Notes under the pieces: generated by a model | Databases searched by the model: none | What the model was told of the DNA's origin: nothing | What the model saw: the letters and a program-made list of their open reading frames with translations, nothing else | DNA from: Coriaria nepalensis | Taxonomy: Eukaryota; Streptophyta; Magnoliopsida; Cucurbitales; Coriariaceae | Length of the DNA: 64,000 bases | Assembly (NCBI GenBank): GCA_027186245.1 | Contig: CP114499.1 | Location: 4,965,001 to 5,029,000 of the forward strand | Direction: 5' to 3' | Shown here: one piece after another, positions 20,994 through 34,600 of the stretch | Layout: each line of letters starts with the position of its first letter | How positions within the stretch are numbered: the first letter of the stretch is position 1 | Made by a program: the position numbers and the translations under genes

Positions 20994-23900
20994 GAGTCAT
21001 TGGCATGATTTTTAGTTGAAATAAACACACACATATCCCCAAATATCATTAGCTTTTTGTGTACGAAACACTTTTTTGAAGTGCGAAAATAGAATTTGTC
21101 AAAATTCCCTCCATATGATTCATTGGCTTGAGGTGACTCAGTGGTATGATTTTGAGGTGAAACAAATGCACACATATACCCAAAAGATGATTTGCGTGTT
21201 GTGCACGAAACACTTGTTTAAAGTTCAAAAACATAATTCATTCAAATTTCCATCATATGATTCATTGGCTTGACGTGACTCATTGGCATGATCTTGAGGT
21301 GAAGAAAATGCACACATATTCCCCAAATATCATTAGCATGTTGTGCACGAAACGGTTATTCGAAGTGCGAAAATAGAATTTGTGTAAATCCTCTTCATGT
21401 GATTCATTGGATTGAGGTGACTCATTTTCGTGATTTTGAGGTGAAACGAATGCACACATATCCCCCAAAGATCATTAGAATATTGTGCACGAAACACTTA
21501 TTTGATGGGCAAAACCAGAATTCATTCGAATCTCCTTCATCTTATTCATTGGCTTGAGGCGACTCCTTGGCATGATTTTTAAGTGAAACAAACACACACA
21601 TATCCCCCAAATATCATTAGCTTCTTATGTACGATATTATATTTTCAAGTGCGAAAATAGAATTTGTCCAAATCCCCTTCATATGATTCGTTGGCTTGAG
21701 GTGACTCATTGGTATGATTTTGAGGTGTAACAAATGCACACATATACCCGAAAGACGATTTGCGTGTTGTGCACGAAACAGTTGTTTGAAGTTCAAAAAC
21801 TTAATTCATTCAAATTTACATCATATGATTCATTGGCTTGAGGTGACTCATTGGCATGATCTTGAGGTGAAGAAAATGCACACATATTCCCCAAATATCA
21901 TTAGCATGTTGTGCACGAAACGGTTATTCGAAGTGCGAAAATAGAATTTGTGTAAATCCTCTTCATGTGATTCATTGGATTGAGGTGACTCATTTGCGTG
22001 ATTTTGAGGTGAAACGAATGCACACATATCCCCCAAAGATCATTAGAATATTGTGCACGAAACACTTATTTGATGGGCAAAACCAGAATTCATTCGAATC
22101 TCCTTCATCTTATTCATTGGCTTGAGGCGACTCCTTGGCATGATTTTTAAGTGAAACAAACACACACATATCCCCCAAATATCATTAGCTTCTTCTGTAC
22201 GAAATTTTATTTTCAAGTGCGAAAATAGAATTTGTCCAAATCCCCTTCATATGATTCGTTGGCTTGAGGTGACTCATTGGTATGATTTTGAGGTGAAACA
22301 AATGCACACATATACCCGAAAGACGATTTGCGTGTTGTGCACGAAACAGTTGTTTGAAGTTCAAAAACTTAATTCATTCAAATTTACATCATATGATTCA
22401 TTGGCTTGAGGTGACTCATTGGCATGATCTTGAGGTGAAGAAAATGCACACATATTCCCCAAATATCATTAGCATGTTGTGCACGAAATGCTTTTTCGAA
22501 CTGCGAAAATAGAATTTGTATAAATCCTCTTCATATGATTCATTGGATTGAGGTGACTCATTTGCGTGATTTTGAGGTGAAACGAATGCGAACATATCCC
22601 CCAAAGATCATTAGCATATTGTGCGCGAAACTCTTATTTGATGGGCGAAACCAGAATTCATTCGAATCTCCTTCCTCTTATTCATTGGCTTGAGGCGAGT
22701 CACTGGAATGATTTTTAAGTGAACCAAACACACACATATCCCCCAAATATCAGTAGCTTCTTGTGTACGAAACTATTTTTTGAAGTGCGAAAATAGAATT
22801 TGTCCAAATCCCCTTGCTATGATTCATTGGCTTGAGGTGACTCATTGGTATGATTTTGAGGTGAAACAAATGCACACATATACCCGAAAGATGATTTGCG
22901 TGTTGTGCACGAAACAGTTGTTTGATGTCCAAAAACATAATTCATTCAAATCTCCATCATATGATTCATTGGCTTGAGGTGACTCATTGGCATGATCTTG
23001 AGGTGAAGCAAATGCACACATATTCCCCAAATATCATTACCATGTTGTGCACGAAACGGTTATTCGAAGTGCGAAAATAGAATTTGTGTAAATCCTCTAC
23101 ATGTGATTCATTGAATTGAGGTGACTCATTTGCGTGATTTTGAGGTGAAACGAATGCGAACATATCCCCCAAAGATCATTAGCATATTGTGCGCGAAACT
23201 CTTATTTCATGGGCGAAACCAGAATTCATTCGAATCTCCTTCCTCTTATTCATTGGCTTGAGGCGAGTCATTGGAATGATTTTTAAGTGAAACAAACACA
23301 AACATATCCCCCAAATATCATTAGCTTCTTATGTACGAAACTATTTTTTCAAGTGCGAAAATAGAATTTGTCCAAATCCTCCCTTCATATGATTCATTGG
23401 CTTAAGGTGACTCATTGGTATGATTTTGAGGTGAAACAAATGCACACATATACCCGAAAGATGATTTGCGTGTTGTGCACGAAACAGTTGTTTGAAGTTC
23501 AAAAACATAATTCATTCAAATTTACATCATATGATTCATTGGCTTGAGGTGACTCATTGGCATGATCTTGAGGTGAAGAAAATGCACACATATTCCCCAA
23601 ATATCATTAGCATGTTGTGCACGAAACGGTTTTTCGAAGTGCGAAAATAGAATTTGTATAAATCCTCTTCATATGATTCATTGGATTGAGGTGACTCATT
23701 TGCATGATTTTGAGGTGAAACGAATGCGAACATATCCCCCAAAGATCATTAGCATATTGTGCGCGAAACTCTTATTTGATGGGCGAAACCAGAATTCATT
23801 CGAATCTCCTTCCTCTTATTCATTGGCTTGAGGCGAGTCATTGGAATGATTTTTAAGTGAAACAAACACACACATATCCCCCAAATATCAGTAGCTTCTT

Positions 23901-26390
23901 GTGTACGAAACTATTTTTTCAAGTGCGAAAATAGAATTTGTCCAAATCCCCTTCATATGATTCATTTGCCTGAAGTGACTCATTGGCATGATTTTGAGGT
24001 GAAACAAATGCACACATATACCCGAAAGATGATTTGCGTGTTGTGCACGAAACAGTTGTTTGAAGTTCAAAAACATAATTCATTCAAATTTACATCATAT
24101 GATTCATTGGCTTGAGGTGACTCATTGGCATGATCTTGAGGGGAAGAAAATGCACACATATTCCCCAAATATCATTAGCATGTTGTGCACGAAACGGTTA
24201 TTCGAAGTGCGAAAATAGAATTTGTGTAAATCCTCTTCATGTGATTCATTGGATTGAGGTGACTCATTTGCGTGATTTTGAGGTGAAACGAATGCACACA
24301 TATCCCCCAAAGATCATTAGAATATTGTGCACGAAACACTTATTTGATGGGCAAAACCAGAATTCATTCGAATCTCCTTCATCTTATTCATTGGCTTGAG
24401 GCGACTCCTTGGCATGATTTTTAAGTGAAACAAACACACACATATCCCCCAAATATCATTAGCTTCTTCTGTACGAAATTTTATTTTCAAGTGCGAAAAT
24501 AGAATTTGTCCAAATCCCCTTCATATGATTCATTGGCGTGAGGTGACTCATTGGTATGATTTTGAGGTGAAACAAATGCACAAATATACCCGAAAGATGA
24601 TTTGCGTGTTGTGCACGAAACAGTTGTTTGAAGTTCAAAAACATAATTCATTCAAATTTACATCATATGATTCATTGGCTTGAGGTGACTCATTGGCATG
24701 ATCTTGAGGTGAAGCAAATGCACACATATTCCCCAAATATCATTAGCATGTTGTGCACGAAACGGTTATTCGAAGTGCGAAAATAGAATTTGTATAAATC
24801 CTCTTCATATGATTCATTGGATTGAGGTGACTCATTTGCATGATTTTGAGGTGAAACGAATGCGAACATATCCCCCAAAGATCATTAGGATATTGTGCGC
24901 GAAACTCTTATTTGATGAGCGAAACCAGAATTCATTCGAATCTCCTTCCTCTTATTCATCGGCTTGAGGCGAGTCATTGGAATGATTTTTAAGTGAAACA
25001 AACACACACATATCCCCCAAATATCAGTAGCTTCTTGTGTACGAAACTATTTTTTGAAGTGCGAAAATAGAACTTGTCCAAATCCCCTTCATATGATTCA
25101 TTGGCTTGAGGTGACTTATTGGCCTGATTTTGAGGTGAAACAAATGCACACATATACCCGAAAGATGTTTTGCGTGTTGTGCACGAAACACTTGTTTGAT
25201 GTCCAAAAACATAATTCATTCAAATCTCCAACATATGATTCATTGGCTTGAGGTGACTCATTGGCATGATCTTGAGGTGAAGCAAATGCACACATATTCC
25301 CCAAATATCATTAGCATGTTGTGCACGAAACGGTTATTCGAAGTGCGAAAATAGAATTTGTATAAATCCCCTGCATATCATTCATTGGATTGAGGTGACT
25401 CATTTGCGTGATTTTGAGGTGAAACGAATGCACACATATCCCCCAAAGATCATTAGAATATTGTGCACGAAACACATATTTGATGGGCAAAACCAGAATT
25501 CGTTCGAATCTCCTTCATCTTATTCAATGGCTTGAGGCGACTCCTTGGCATGATTTTTAAGTGAAACAAACACACACATATCCCCCAAATATCATTAGCT
25601 TCTTATGTACGATATTACATTTTCAAGTGCGAAAATAGAATTTGTCCAAATCCCCTTCATATGATTCGTTGGCTTGAGGTGACTCATTGGTATGATTTTG
25701 AGGTGAAACAAATGCACACATATACCCGAAAGACGATTCGCGTGTTGTGCACGAAACAGTTGTTTGAAGTTCAAAAACTTAATTCATTCAAATTTACATC
25801 ATATGATTCATTGGCTTGAGGTGACTCATTGGCATGATCTTGAGGTGAAGAAAATGCACACATATTCCCCAAATATCATTAGCATGTTGTGCACGAAATG
25901 CTTTTTCGAACTGCGAAAATAGAATTTGTATAAATCCTCTTCATATGATTCATTGGATTGAGGTGACTCATTTGCGTGATTTTGAGGTGAAACGAATGCG
26001 AACATATCCCCCAAAGATCATTAGCATATTGTGCGCGAAACTCTTATTTGATGGGCGAAACCAGAATTCATTCGAATCTCCTTCCTCTTATTCATTGGCT
26101 TGAGGCGAGTCACTGGAATGATTTTTAAGTGAACCAAACACACACATATCCCCCAAATATCAGTAGCTTCTTGTGTACGAAACTATTTTTTGAAGTGCGA
26201 AAATAGAATTTGTCCAAATCCCCTTCCTATGATTCATTGGCTTGAGGTGACTCATTGGTATGATTTTGAGGTGAAACAAATGCACACATATACCCGAAAG
26301 ATGATTTGCGTGTTGTGCACGAAACAGTTGTTTGATGTCCAAAAACATAATTCATTCAAATCTCCATCATATGATTCATTGGCTTGAGGT

Positions 26391-26532
26391 GACTCATTGG
26401 CATGATCTTGAGGTGAAGCAAATGCACACATATTCCCCAAATATCATTAGCATGTTGTGCACGAAACGGTTATTCGAAGTGCGAAAATAGAATTTGTGTA
26501 AATCCTCTTCATATGATTCATTGAATTGAGGT
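26391..26532. repeat. HOR monomer A (example copy)
   Basis: Exactly 142 bp. Diagnostic words are GGCATGATCTTGAGGTGAAG, ATATTCCCCAAATATC, CGGTTATTCGAAGTGCG (variants TGCTTATTCG and TGCTTTTTCGAACTGCG) and TTTGTGTAAATCCTC. It starts and ends with the paired TGATTCA/TGACTCA motif at both junctions. Variants in this monomer (AGCATG or ACCATG, GAAGC or GAAGAA, CTCTTC or CCCTGC) are the most useful markers for tracking unit relationships. Confidence 0.9.
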
Positions 26533-26674
26533 GACTCATTTGCGTGATTTTGAGGTGAAACGAATGCGAACATATCCCCCAAAGATCATTAGCATATTGT
26601 GCGCGAAACTCTTATTTGATGGGCGAAACCAGAATTCATTCGAATCTCCTTCCTCTTATTCATTGGCTTGAGGC
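26533..26674. repeat. HOR monomer B (example copy)
   Basis: Exactly 142 bp. Diagnostic words are CATTTGCGTGATTTTGAGG, GAAACGAATGCGAACATATC, GATCATTAGCATATTGTGCG, TTTGATGGGCGAAACC and TCCTCTTATTCATTGG. It holds the only GAATTC (EcoRI) site of the HOR. Its right end has lost the TGATTCA word (TTATTCA instead), and the next monomer has lost TGACTCA. Confidence 0.9.
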
Positions 26675-26816
26675 GAGTCACTGGAATGATTTTTAAGTGA
26701 ACCAAACACACACATATCCCCCAAATATCAGTAGCTTCTTGTGTACGAAACTATTTTTTGAAGTGCGAAAATAGAATTTGTCCAAATCCCCTTCCTATGA
26801 TTCATTGGCTTGAGGT
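26675..26816. repeat. HOR monomer C (example copy)
   Basis: Exactly 142 bp. Diagnostic words are GAGTCACTGGAATG (or GACTCCTTGGCATG), GATTTTTAAGTGAA, AAACACACACATATC, CAGTAGCTTCTTGTGTACG and AATTTGTCCAAATCCCC. It is the most diverged of the four. Its left half resembles outer-array type C' and its right half resembles type I, which suggests a recombinant origin. Confidence 0.9.
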
Positions 26817-26958
26817 GACTCATTGGTATGATTTTGAGGTGAAACAAATGCACACATATACCCGAAAGATGATTTGCGTGTTGTGCACGAAACAGTTGTT
26901 TGAAGTTCAAAAACACAATTCATTCAAATTTACATCATATGATTCATTGGCTTGAGGT
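26817..26958. repeat. HOR monomer D (example copy)
   Basis: Exactly 142 bp. Diagnostic words are CATTGGTATGATTTTGAGG, ATATACCCGAAAGATG, TTTGCGTGTTGTGC, CAGTTGTTTGAAGTTC (variant GATGTCC) and CATTCAAATTTACATC. It is related to outer-array D monomers with ACCCAAAAGATGATTTGCATG. Confidence 0.9.
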
Positions 26959-28689
26959 GACTCATTGGCATGATCTTGAGGTGAAGCAAATGCACACATA
27001 TTCCCCAAATATCATTAGCATGTTGTGCACGAAACGGTTATTCGAAGTGCGAAAATAGAATTTGTATAAATCCCCTGCATATCATTCATTGGATTGAGGT
27101 GACTCATTTGCGTGATTTTGAGGTGAAACGAATGCACACATATCCCCCAAAGATCATTAGAATATTGTGCACGAAACACATATTTGATGGGCAAAACCAG
27201 AATTCGTTCGAATCTCCTTCATCTTATTCATTGGCTTGAGGAGACTCCTTGGCATGATTTTTAAGTGAAACAAACACACACATATCCCCCAAATATCATT
27301 AGCTTCTTATGTACGATATTATATTTTCAAGTGCGAAAATAGAATTTGTCCAAATCCCCTTCATATGATTCGTTGGCTTGAGGTGACTCATTGGTATGAT
27401 TTTGAGGTGAAACAAATGCACACATATACCCGAAAGATGATTTGCGTGTTGTGCACGAAACAGTTGTTTGATGTCCAAAAACATAATTCATTCAAATCTC
27501 CATCATATGATTCATTGGCTTGAGGTGACTCATTGGCATGATCTTGAGGTGAAGCAAATGCACACATATTCCCCAAATATCATTACCATGTTGTGCACGA
27601 AACGGTTATTCGAAGTGCGAAAATAGAATTTGTGTAAATCCTCTTCATGTGATTCATTGAATTGAGGTGACTCATTTGCGTGATTTTGAGGTGAAACGAA
27701 TGCGAACATATCCCCCAAAGATCATTAGCATATTGTGCGCGAAACTCTTATTTGATGGGCGAAACCAGAATTCATTCGAATCTCCTTCCTCTTATTCATT
27801 GGCTTGAGGCGAGTCACTGGAATGATTTTTAAGTGAAACAAACACACACATATCCCCCAAATATCAGTAGCTTCTTGTGTACGAAACTATTTTTTGAAGT
27901 GCGAAAATAGAATTTGTCCAAATCCCCTTCCTATGATTCATTGGCGTGAGGTGACTCATTGGTATGATTTTGAGGTGAAACAAATGCACACATATACCCG
28001 AAAGATGATTTGCGTGTTGTGCACGAAACAGTTGTTTGAAGTTCAAAAACACAATTCATTCAAATTTACATCATATGATTCATTGGCTTGAGGTGACTCA
28101 TTGGCATGATCTTGAGGTGAAGCAAATGCACACATATTCCCCAAATATCATTAGCATGTTGTGCACAAAACGGTTATTCGAAGTGCGAAAATAGAATTTG
28201 TATAAATCCCCTGCATATCATTCATTGGATTGAGGTGACTCATTTGCGTGATTTTGAGGTGAAACGAATGCACACATATCCCCCAAAGATCATTAGAATA
28301 TTGTGCACGAAACACATATTTGATGGGCAAAACCAGAATTCGTTCGAATCTCCTTCATCTTATTCAATGGCTTGAGGCGACTCCTTGGCATGATTTTTAA
28401 GTGAAACAAACACACACATATCCCCCAAATATCATTAGCTTCTTATGTACGATATTACATTTTCAAGTGCGAAAATAGAATTTGTCCAAATCCCCTTCAT
28501 ATGATTCGTTGGCTTGAGGTGACTCATTGGTATGATTTTGAGGTGAAACAAATGCACACATATACCCGAAAGACGATTCGCGTGTTGTGCACGAAACAGT
28601 TGTTTGAAGTTCAAAAACTTAATTCATTCAAATTTACATCATATGATTCATTGGCTTGAGGTGACTCATTGGCATGATCTTGAGGTGAA

Positions 28690-31600
28690 GAAAATGCACA
28701 CATATTCCCCAAATATCATTAGCATGTTGTGCACGAAATGCTTTTTCGAACTGCGAAAATAGAATTTGTATAAATCCTCTTCATATGATTCATTGGATTG
28801 AGGTGACTCATTTGCGTGATTTTGAGGTGAAACGAATGCGAACATATCCCCCAAAGATCATTAGCATATTGTGCGCGAAACTCTTATTTGATGGGCGAAA
28901 CCAGAATTCATTCGAATCTCCTTCCTCTTATTCATTGGCTTGAGGCGAGTCACTGGAATGATTTTTAAGTGAACCAAACACACACATATCCCCCAAATAT
29001 CAGTAGCTTCTTGTGTACGAAACTATTTTTTGAAGTGCGAAAATAGAATTTGTCCAAATCCCCTTCCTATGATTCATTGGCTTGAGGTGACTCATTGGTA
29101 TGATTTTGAGGTGAAACAAATGCACACATATACCCGAAAGATGATTTGCGTGTTGTGCACGAAACAGTTGTTTGATGTCCAAAAACATAATTCATTCAAA
29201 TCTCCATCATATGATTCATTGGCTTGAGGTGACTCATTGGCATGATCTTGAGGTGAAGCAAATGCACACATATTCCCCAAATATCATTACCATGTTGTGC
29301 ACGAAACGGTTATTCGAAGTGCGAAAATAGAATTTGTGTAAATCCTCTTCATGTGATTCATTGAATTGAGGTGACTCAGTTGCGTGATTTTGAGGTGAAA
29401 CGAATGCGAACATATCCCCCAAAGATCATTAGCATATTGTGTGCGAAACTCTTATTTCATGGGCGAAACCAGAATTCATTCGAATCTCCTTCCTCTTATT
29501 CATTGGCTTGAGGCGAGTCATTGGAATGATTTTTAAGTGAAACAAACACACACATATCCCCCAAATATCAGTAGCTTCTTGTGTACGAAACTATTTTTTG
29601 AAGTGCGAAAATAGAATTTGTCCAAATCCCCTTCCTATGATTCATTGGCGTGAGGTGACTCATTGGTATGATTTTGAGGTGAAACAAATGCACACATATA
29701 CCCGAAAGATGATTTGCGTGTTGTGCACGAAACAGTTGTTTGAAGTTCAAAAACACAATTCATTCAAATTTACATCATATGATTCATTGGCTTGAGGTGA
29801 CTCATTGGCATGATCTTGAGGTGAAGCAAATGCACACATATTCCCCAAATATCATTAGCATGTTGTGCACGAAACGGTTATTCGAAGTGCGAAAATAGAA
29901 TTTGTATAAATCCCCTGCATATCATTCATTGGATTGAGGTGACTCATTTGCGTGATTTTGAGGTGAAACGAATGCACACATATCCCCCAAAGATCATTAG
30001 AATATTGTGCACGAAACACATATTTGATGGGCAAAACCAGAATTCGTTCGAATCTCCTTCATCTTATTCATTGGCTTGAGGAGACTCCTTGGCATGATTT
30101 TTAAGTGAAACAAACACACACATATCCCCCAAATATCATTAGCTTCTTATGTACGATATTATATTTTGAAGTGCGAAAATAGAATTTGTCCAAATCCCCT
30201 TCATATGATTCGTTGGCTTGAGGTGACTCATTGGTATGATTTTGAGGTGAAACAAATGCACACATATACCCGAAAGATGATTTGCGTGTTGTGCACGAAA
30301 CAGTTGTTTGATGTCCAAAAACATAATTCATTCAAATCTCCATCATATGATTCATTGGCTTGAGGTGACTCATTGGCATGATCTTGAGGTGAAGCAAATG
30401 CACACATATTCCCCAAATATCATTACCATGTTGTGCACGAAATGCTTATTCGAAGTGCGAAAATAGAATTTGTATAAATCCTCTTCATGTGATTCATTGG
30501 ATTGAGGTGACTCATTTGCGTGATTTTGAGGTGAAACGAATGCGAACATATCCCCCAAAGATCATTAGCATATTGTGCGCGAAACTCTTATTTGATGGGC
30601 GAAACCAGAATTCATTCGAATCTCCTTCCTCTTATTCATTGGCTTGAGGCGAGTCACTGGAATGATTTTTAAGTGAACCAAACACACACATATCCCCCAA
30701 ATATCAGTAGCTTCTTGTGTACGAAACTATTTTTTGAAGTGCGAAAATAGAATTTGTCCAAATCCCCTTCCTATGATTCATTGGCTTGAGGTGACTCATT
30801 GGTATGATTTTGAGGTGAAACAAATGCACACATATACCCGAAAGATGATTTGCGTGTTGTGCACGAAACAGTTGTTTGATGTCCAAAAACATAATTCATT
30901 CAAATCTCCATCATATGATTCATTGGCTTGAGGTGACTCATTGGCATGATCTTGAGGTGAAGCAAATGCACACATATTCCCCAAATATCATTACCATGTT
31001 GTGCACGAAACGGTTATTCGAAGTGCGAAAATAGAATTTGTGTAAATCCTCTTCATGTGATTCATTGAATTGAGGTGACTCATTTGCGTGATTTTGAGGT
31101 GAAACGAATGCGAACATATCCCCCAAAGATCATTAGCATATTGTGCGCGAAACTCTTATTTCATGGCCGAAACCAGAATTCATTCGAATCTCCTTCCTCT
31201 TATTCATTGGCTTGAGGCGAGTCATTGGAATGATTTTTAAGTGAAACAAACACACACATATCCCGCAAATATCAGTAGCTTCTTGTGTACGAAACTATTT
31301 TTTGAAGTGCGAAAATAGAATTTGTCCAAATCTCCTTCATATGATTCATTTGCCTGAAGTGACTCATTGGCATGATTTTGAGGTGAAACAAATGCACACA
31401 TATACCCGAAAGATGTTTTGCGTGTTGTGCACGAAACACTTGTTTGATGTCCAAAAACATAATTCATTGAAATCTCCATCATATGATTCATTGGCTTGAG
31501 GTGACTCATTGGCATGATCTTGAGGTGAAGCAAATGCACACATATTCCCCAAATATCATTAGCATGTTGTGCACGAAACGGTTATTCGAAGTGCGAAAAT

Positions 31601-34600
31601 AGAATTTGTGTAAATCCTCTTCATGTGATTCATTGGATTGAGGTGACTCATTTTCGTGATTTTGAGGTGAAACGAATGCACACATATCCCCCAAAGATCA
31701 TTAGAATATTGTGCACGAAACACTTATTTGATGGGCAAAACCAGAATTCATTCGAATCTCCTTCATCTTATTCATTGGCTTGAGGCGAGTCATTGGAATG
31801 ATTTTTAAGTGAAACAAACACACACATATCCCCCAAATATCAGTAGCTTCTTGTGTACGGAACTATTTTTTGAAGTGCGAAAATAGAATTTGTCCAAATC
31901 CCCTTCCTATGATTCATTGGCTTGAGGTGACTCATTGGTATGATTTTGAGGTGAAACAAATGCACACATACACCCGAAAGATGATTTGCGTGTTGTGCAC
32001 GAAACAGTTGTTTGATGTCCAAAAACATAATTCATTCAAATCTCCATCATATGATTCATTGGCTTGAGGTGACTCATTGGCATGATCTTGAGGTGAAGCA
32101 AATGCACACATATTCCCCAAATATCATTACCATGTTGTGCACGAAACGGTTATTCGAAGTGCGAAAATAGAATTTGTGTAAATCCTCTTCATGTGATTCA
32201 TTGAATTGAGGTGACTCATTTGCGTGATTTTGAGGTGAAACGAATGCGAACATATCCCCCAAAGATCATTAGCATATTGTGTGCGAAACTCTTATTTGAT
32301 GGGCGAAACCAGAATTCATTCGAATCTCCTTCCTCTTATTCATTGGCTTGAGGCGAGTCACTGGAATGATTTTTAAGTGAACCAAACACACACATATCCC
32401 CCAAATATCAGTAGCTTCTTGTGTACGAAACTATTTTTTGAAGTGCGAAAATAGAATTTGTCCAAATCCCCTTCCTATGATTCATTGGCTTGAGGTGACT
32501 CATTGGTATGATTTTGAGGTGAAACAAATGCACACATACACCCGAAAGATGATTTGCGTGTTGTGCACGAAACAGTTGTTTGATGTCCAAAAACATAATT
32601 CATTCAAATCTCCATCATATGATTCATTGGCTTGAGGTGACTCATTGGCATGATCTTGAGGTGAAGCAAATGCACACATATTCCCCAAATATCATTAGCA
32701 TGTTGTGCACGAAATGCTTTTTCGAACTGCGAAAATAGAATTTGTATAAATCCTCTTCATATGATTCATTGGATTGAGGTGACTCATTTGCGTGATTTTG
32801 AGGTGAAACGAATGCGAACATATCCCCCAAAGATCATTAGCATATTGTGCGCGAAACTCTTATTTGATGGGCGAAACCAGAATTCATTCGAATCTCCTTC
32901 CTCTTATTCATTGGCTTGAGGCGAGTCACTGGAATGATTTTTAAGTGAACCAAACACACACATATCCCCCAAATATCAGTAGCTTCTTGTGTACGAAACT
33001 ATTTTTTGAAGTGCGAAAATAGAATTTGTCCAAATCCCCTTCCTATGATTCATTGGCTTGAGGTGACTCATTGGTATGATTTTGAGGTGAAACAAATGCA
33101 CACATATACCCGAAAGATGATTTGCGTGTTGTGCACGAAACAGTTGTTTGATGTCCAAAAACATAATTCATTCAAATCTCCATCATATGATTCATTGGCT
33201 TGAGGTGACTCATTGGCATGATCTTGAGGTGAAGCAAATGCACACATATTCCCCAAATATCATTACCATGTTGTGCACGAAACGGTTATTCGAAGTGCGA
33301 AAATAGAATTTGTGTAAATCCTCTTCATGTGATTCATTGAATTGAGGTGACTCAGTTGCGTGATTTTGAGGTGAAACGAATGCGAACATATCCCCCAAAG
33401 ATCATTAGCATATTGTGTGCGAAACTCTTATTTCATGGGCGAAACCAGAATTCATTCGAATCTCCTTCCTCTTATTCATTGGCTTGAGGCGAGTCATTGG
33501 AATGATTTTTAAGTGAAACAAACACACACATATCCCCCAAATATCAGTAGCTTCTTGTGTACGAAACTATTTTTTGAAGTGCGAAAATAGAATTTGTCCA
33601 AATCCCCTTCCTATGATTCATTGGCGTGAGGTGACTCATTGGTATGATTTTGAGGTGAAACAAATGCACACATATACCCGAAAGATGATTTGCGTGTTGT
33701 GCACGAAACAGTTGTTTGAAGTTCAAAAACACAATTCATTCAAATTTACATCATATGATTCATTGGCTTGAGGTGACTCATTGGCATGATCTTGAGGTGA
33801 AGCAAATGCACACATATTCCCCAAATATCATTAGCATGTTGTGCACGAAACGGTTATTCGAAGTGCGAAAATAGAATTTGTATAAATCCCCTGCATATCA
33901 TTCATTGGATTGAGGTGACTCATTTGCGTGATTTTGAGGTGAAACGAATGCACACATATCCCCCAAAGATCATTAGAATATTGTGCACGAAACACATATT
34001 TGATGGGCAAAACCAGAATTCGTTCGAATCTCCTTCATCTTATTCATTGGCTTGAGGAGACTCCTTGGCATGATTTTTAAGTGAAACAAACACACACATA
34101 TCCCCCAAATATCATTAGCTTCTTATGTACGATATTATATTTTGAAGTGCGAAAATAGAATTTGTCCAAATCCCCTTCATATGATTCGTTGGCTTGAGGT
34201 GACTCATTGGTATGATTTTGAGGTGAAACAAATGCACACATATACCCGAAAGATGATTTGCGTGTTGTGCACGAAACAGTTGTTTGATGTCCAAAAACAT
34301 AATTCATTCAAATCTCCATCATATGATTCATTGGCTTGAGGTGACTCATTGGCATGATCTTGAGGTGAAGCAAATGCACACATATTCCCCAAATATCATT
34401 ACCATGTTGTGCACGAAATGCTTATTCGAAGTGCGAAAATAGAATTTGTATAAATCCTCTTCATGTGATTCATTGGATTGAGGTGACTCATTTGCGTGAT
34501 TTTGAGGTGAAACGAATGCGAACATATCCCCCAAAGATCATTAGCATATTGTGCGCGAAACTCTTATTTGATGGGCGAAACCAGAATTCATTCGAATCTC

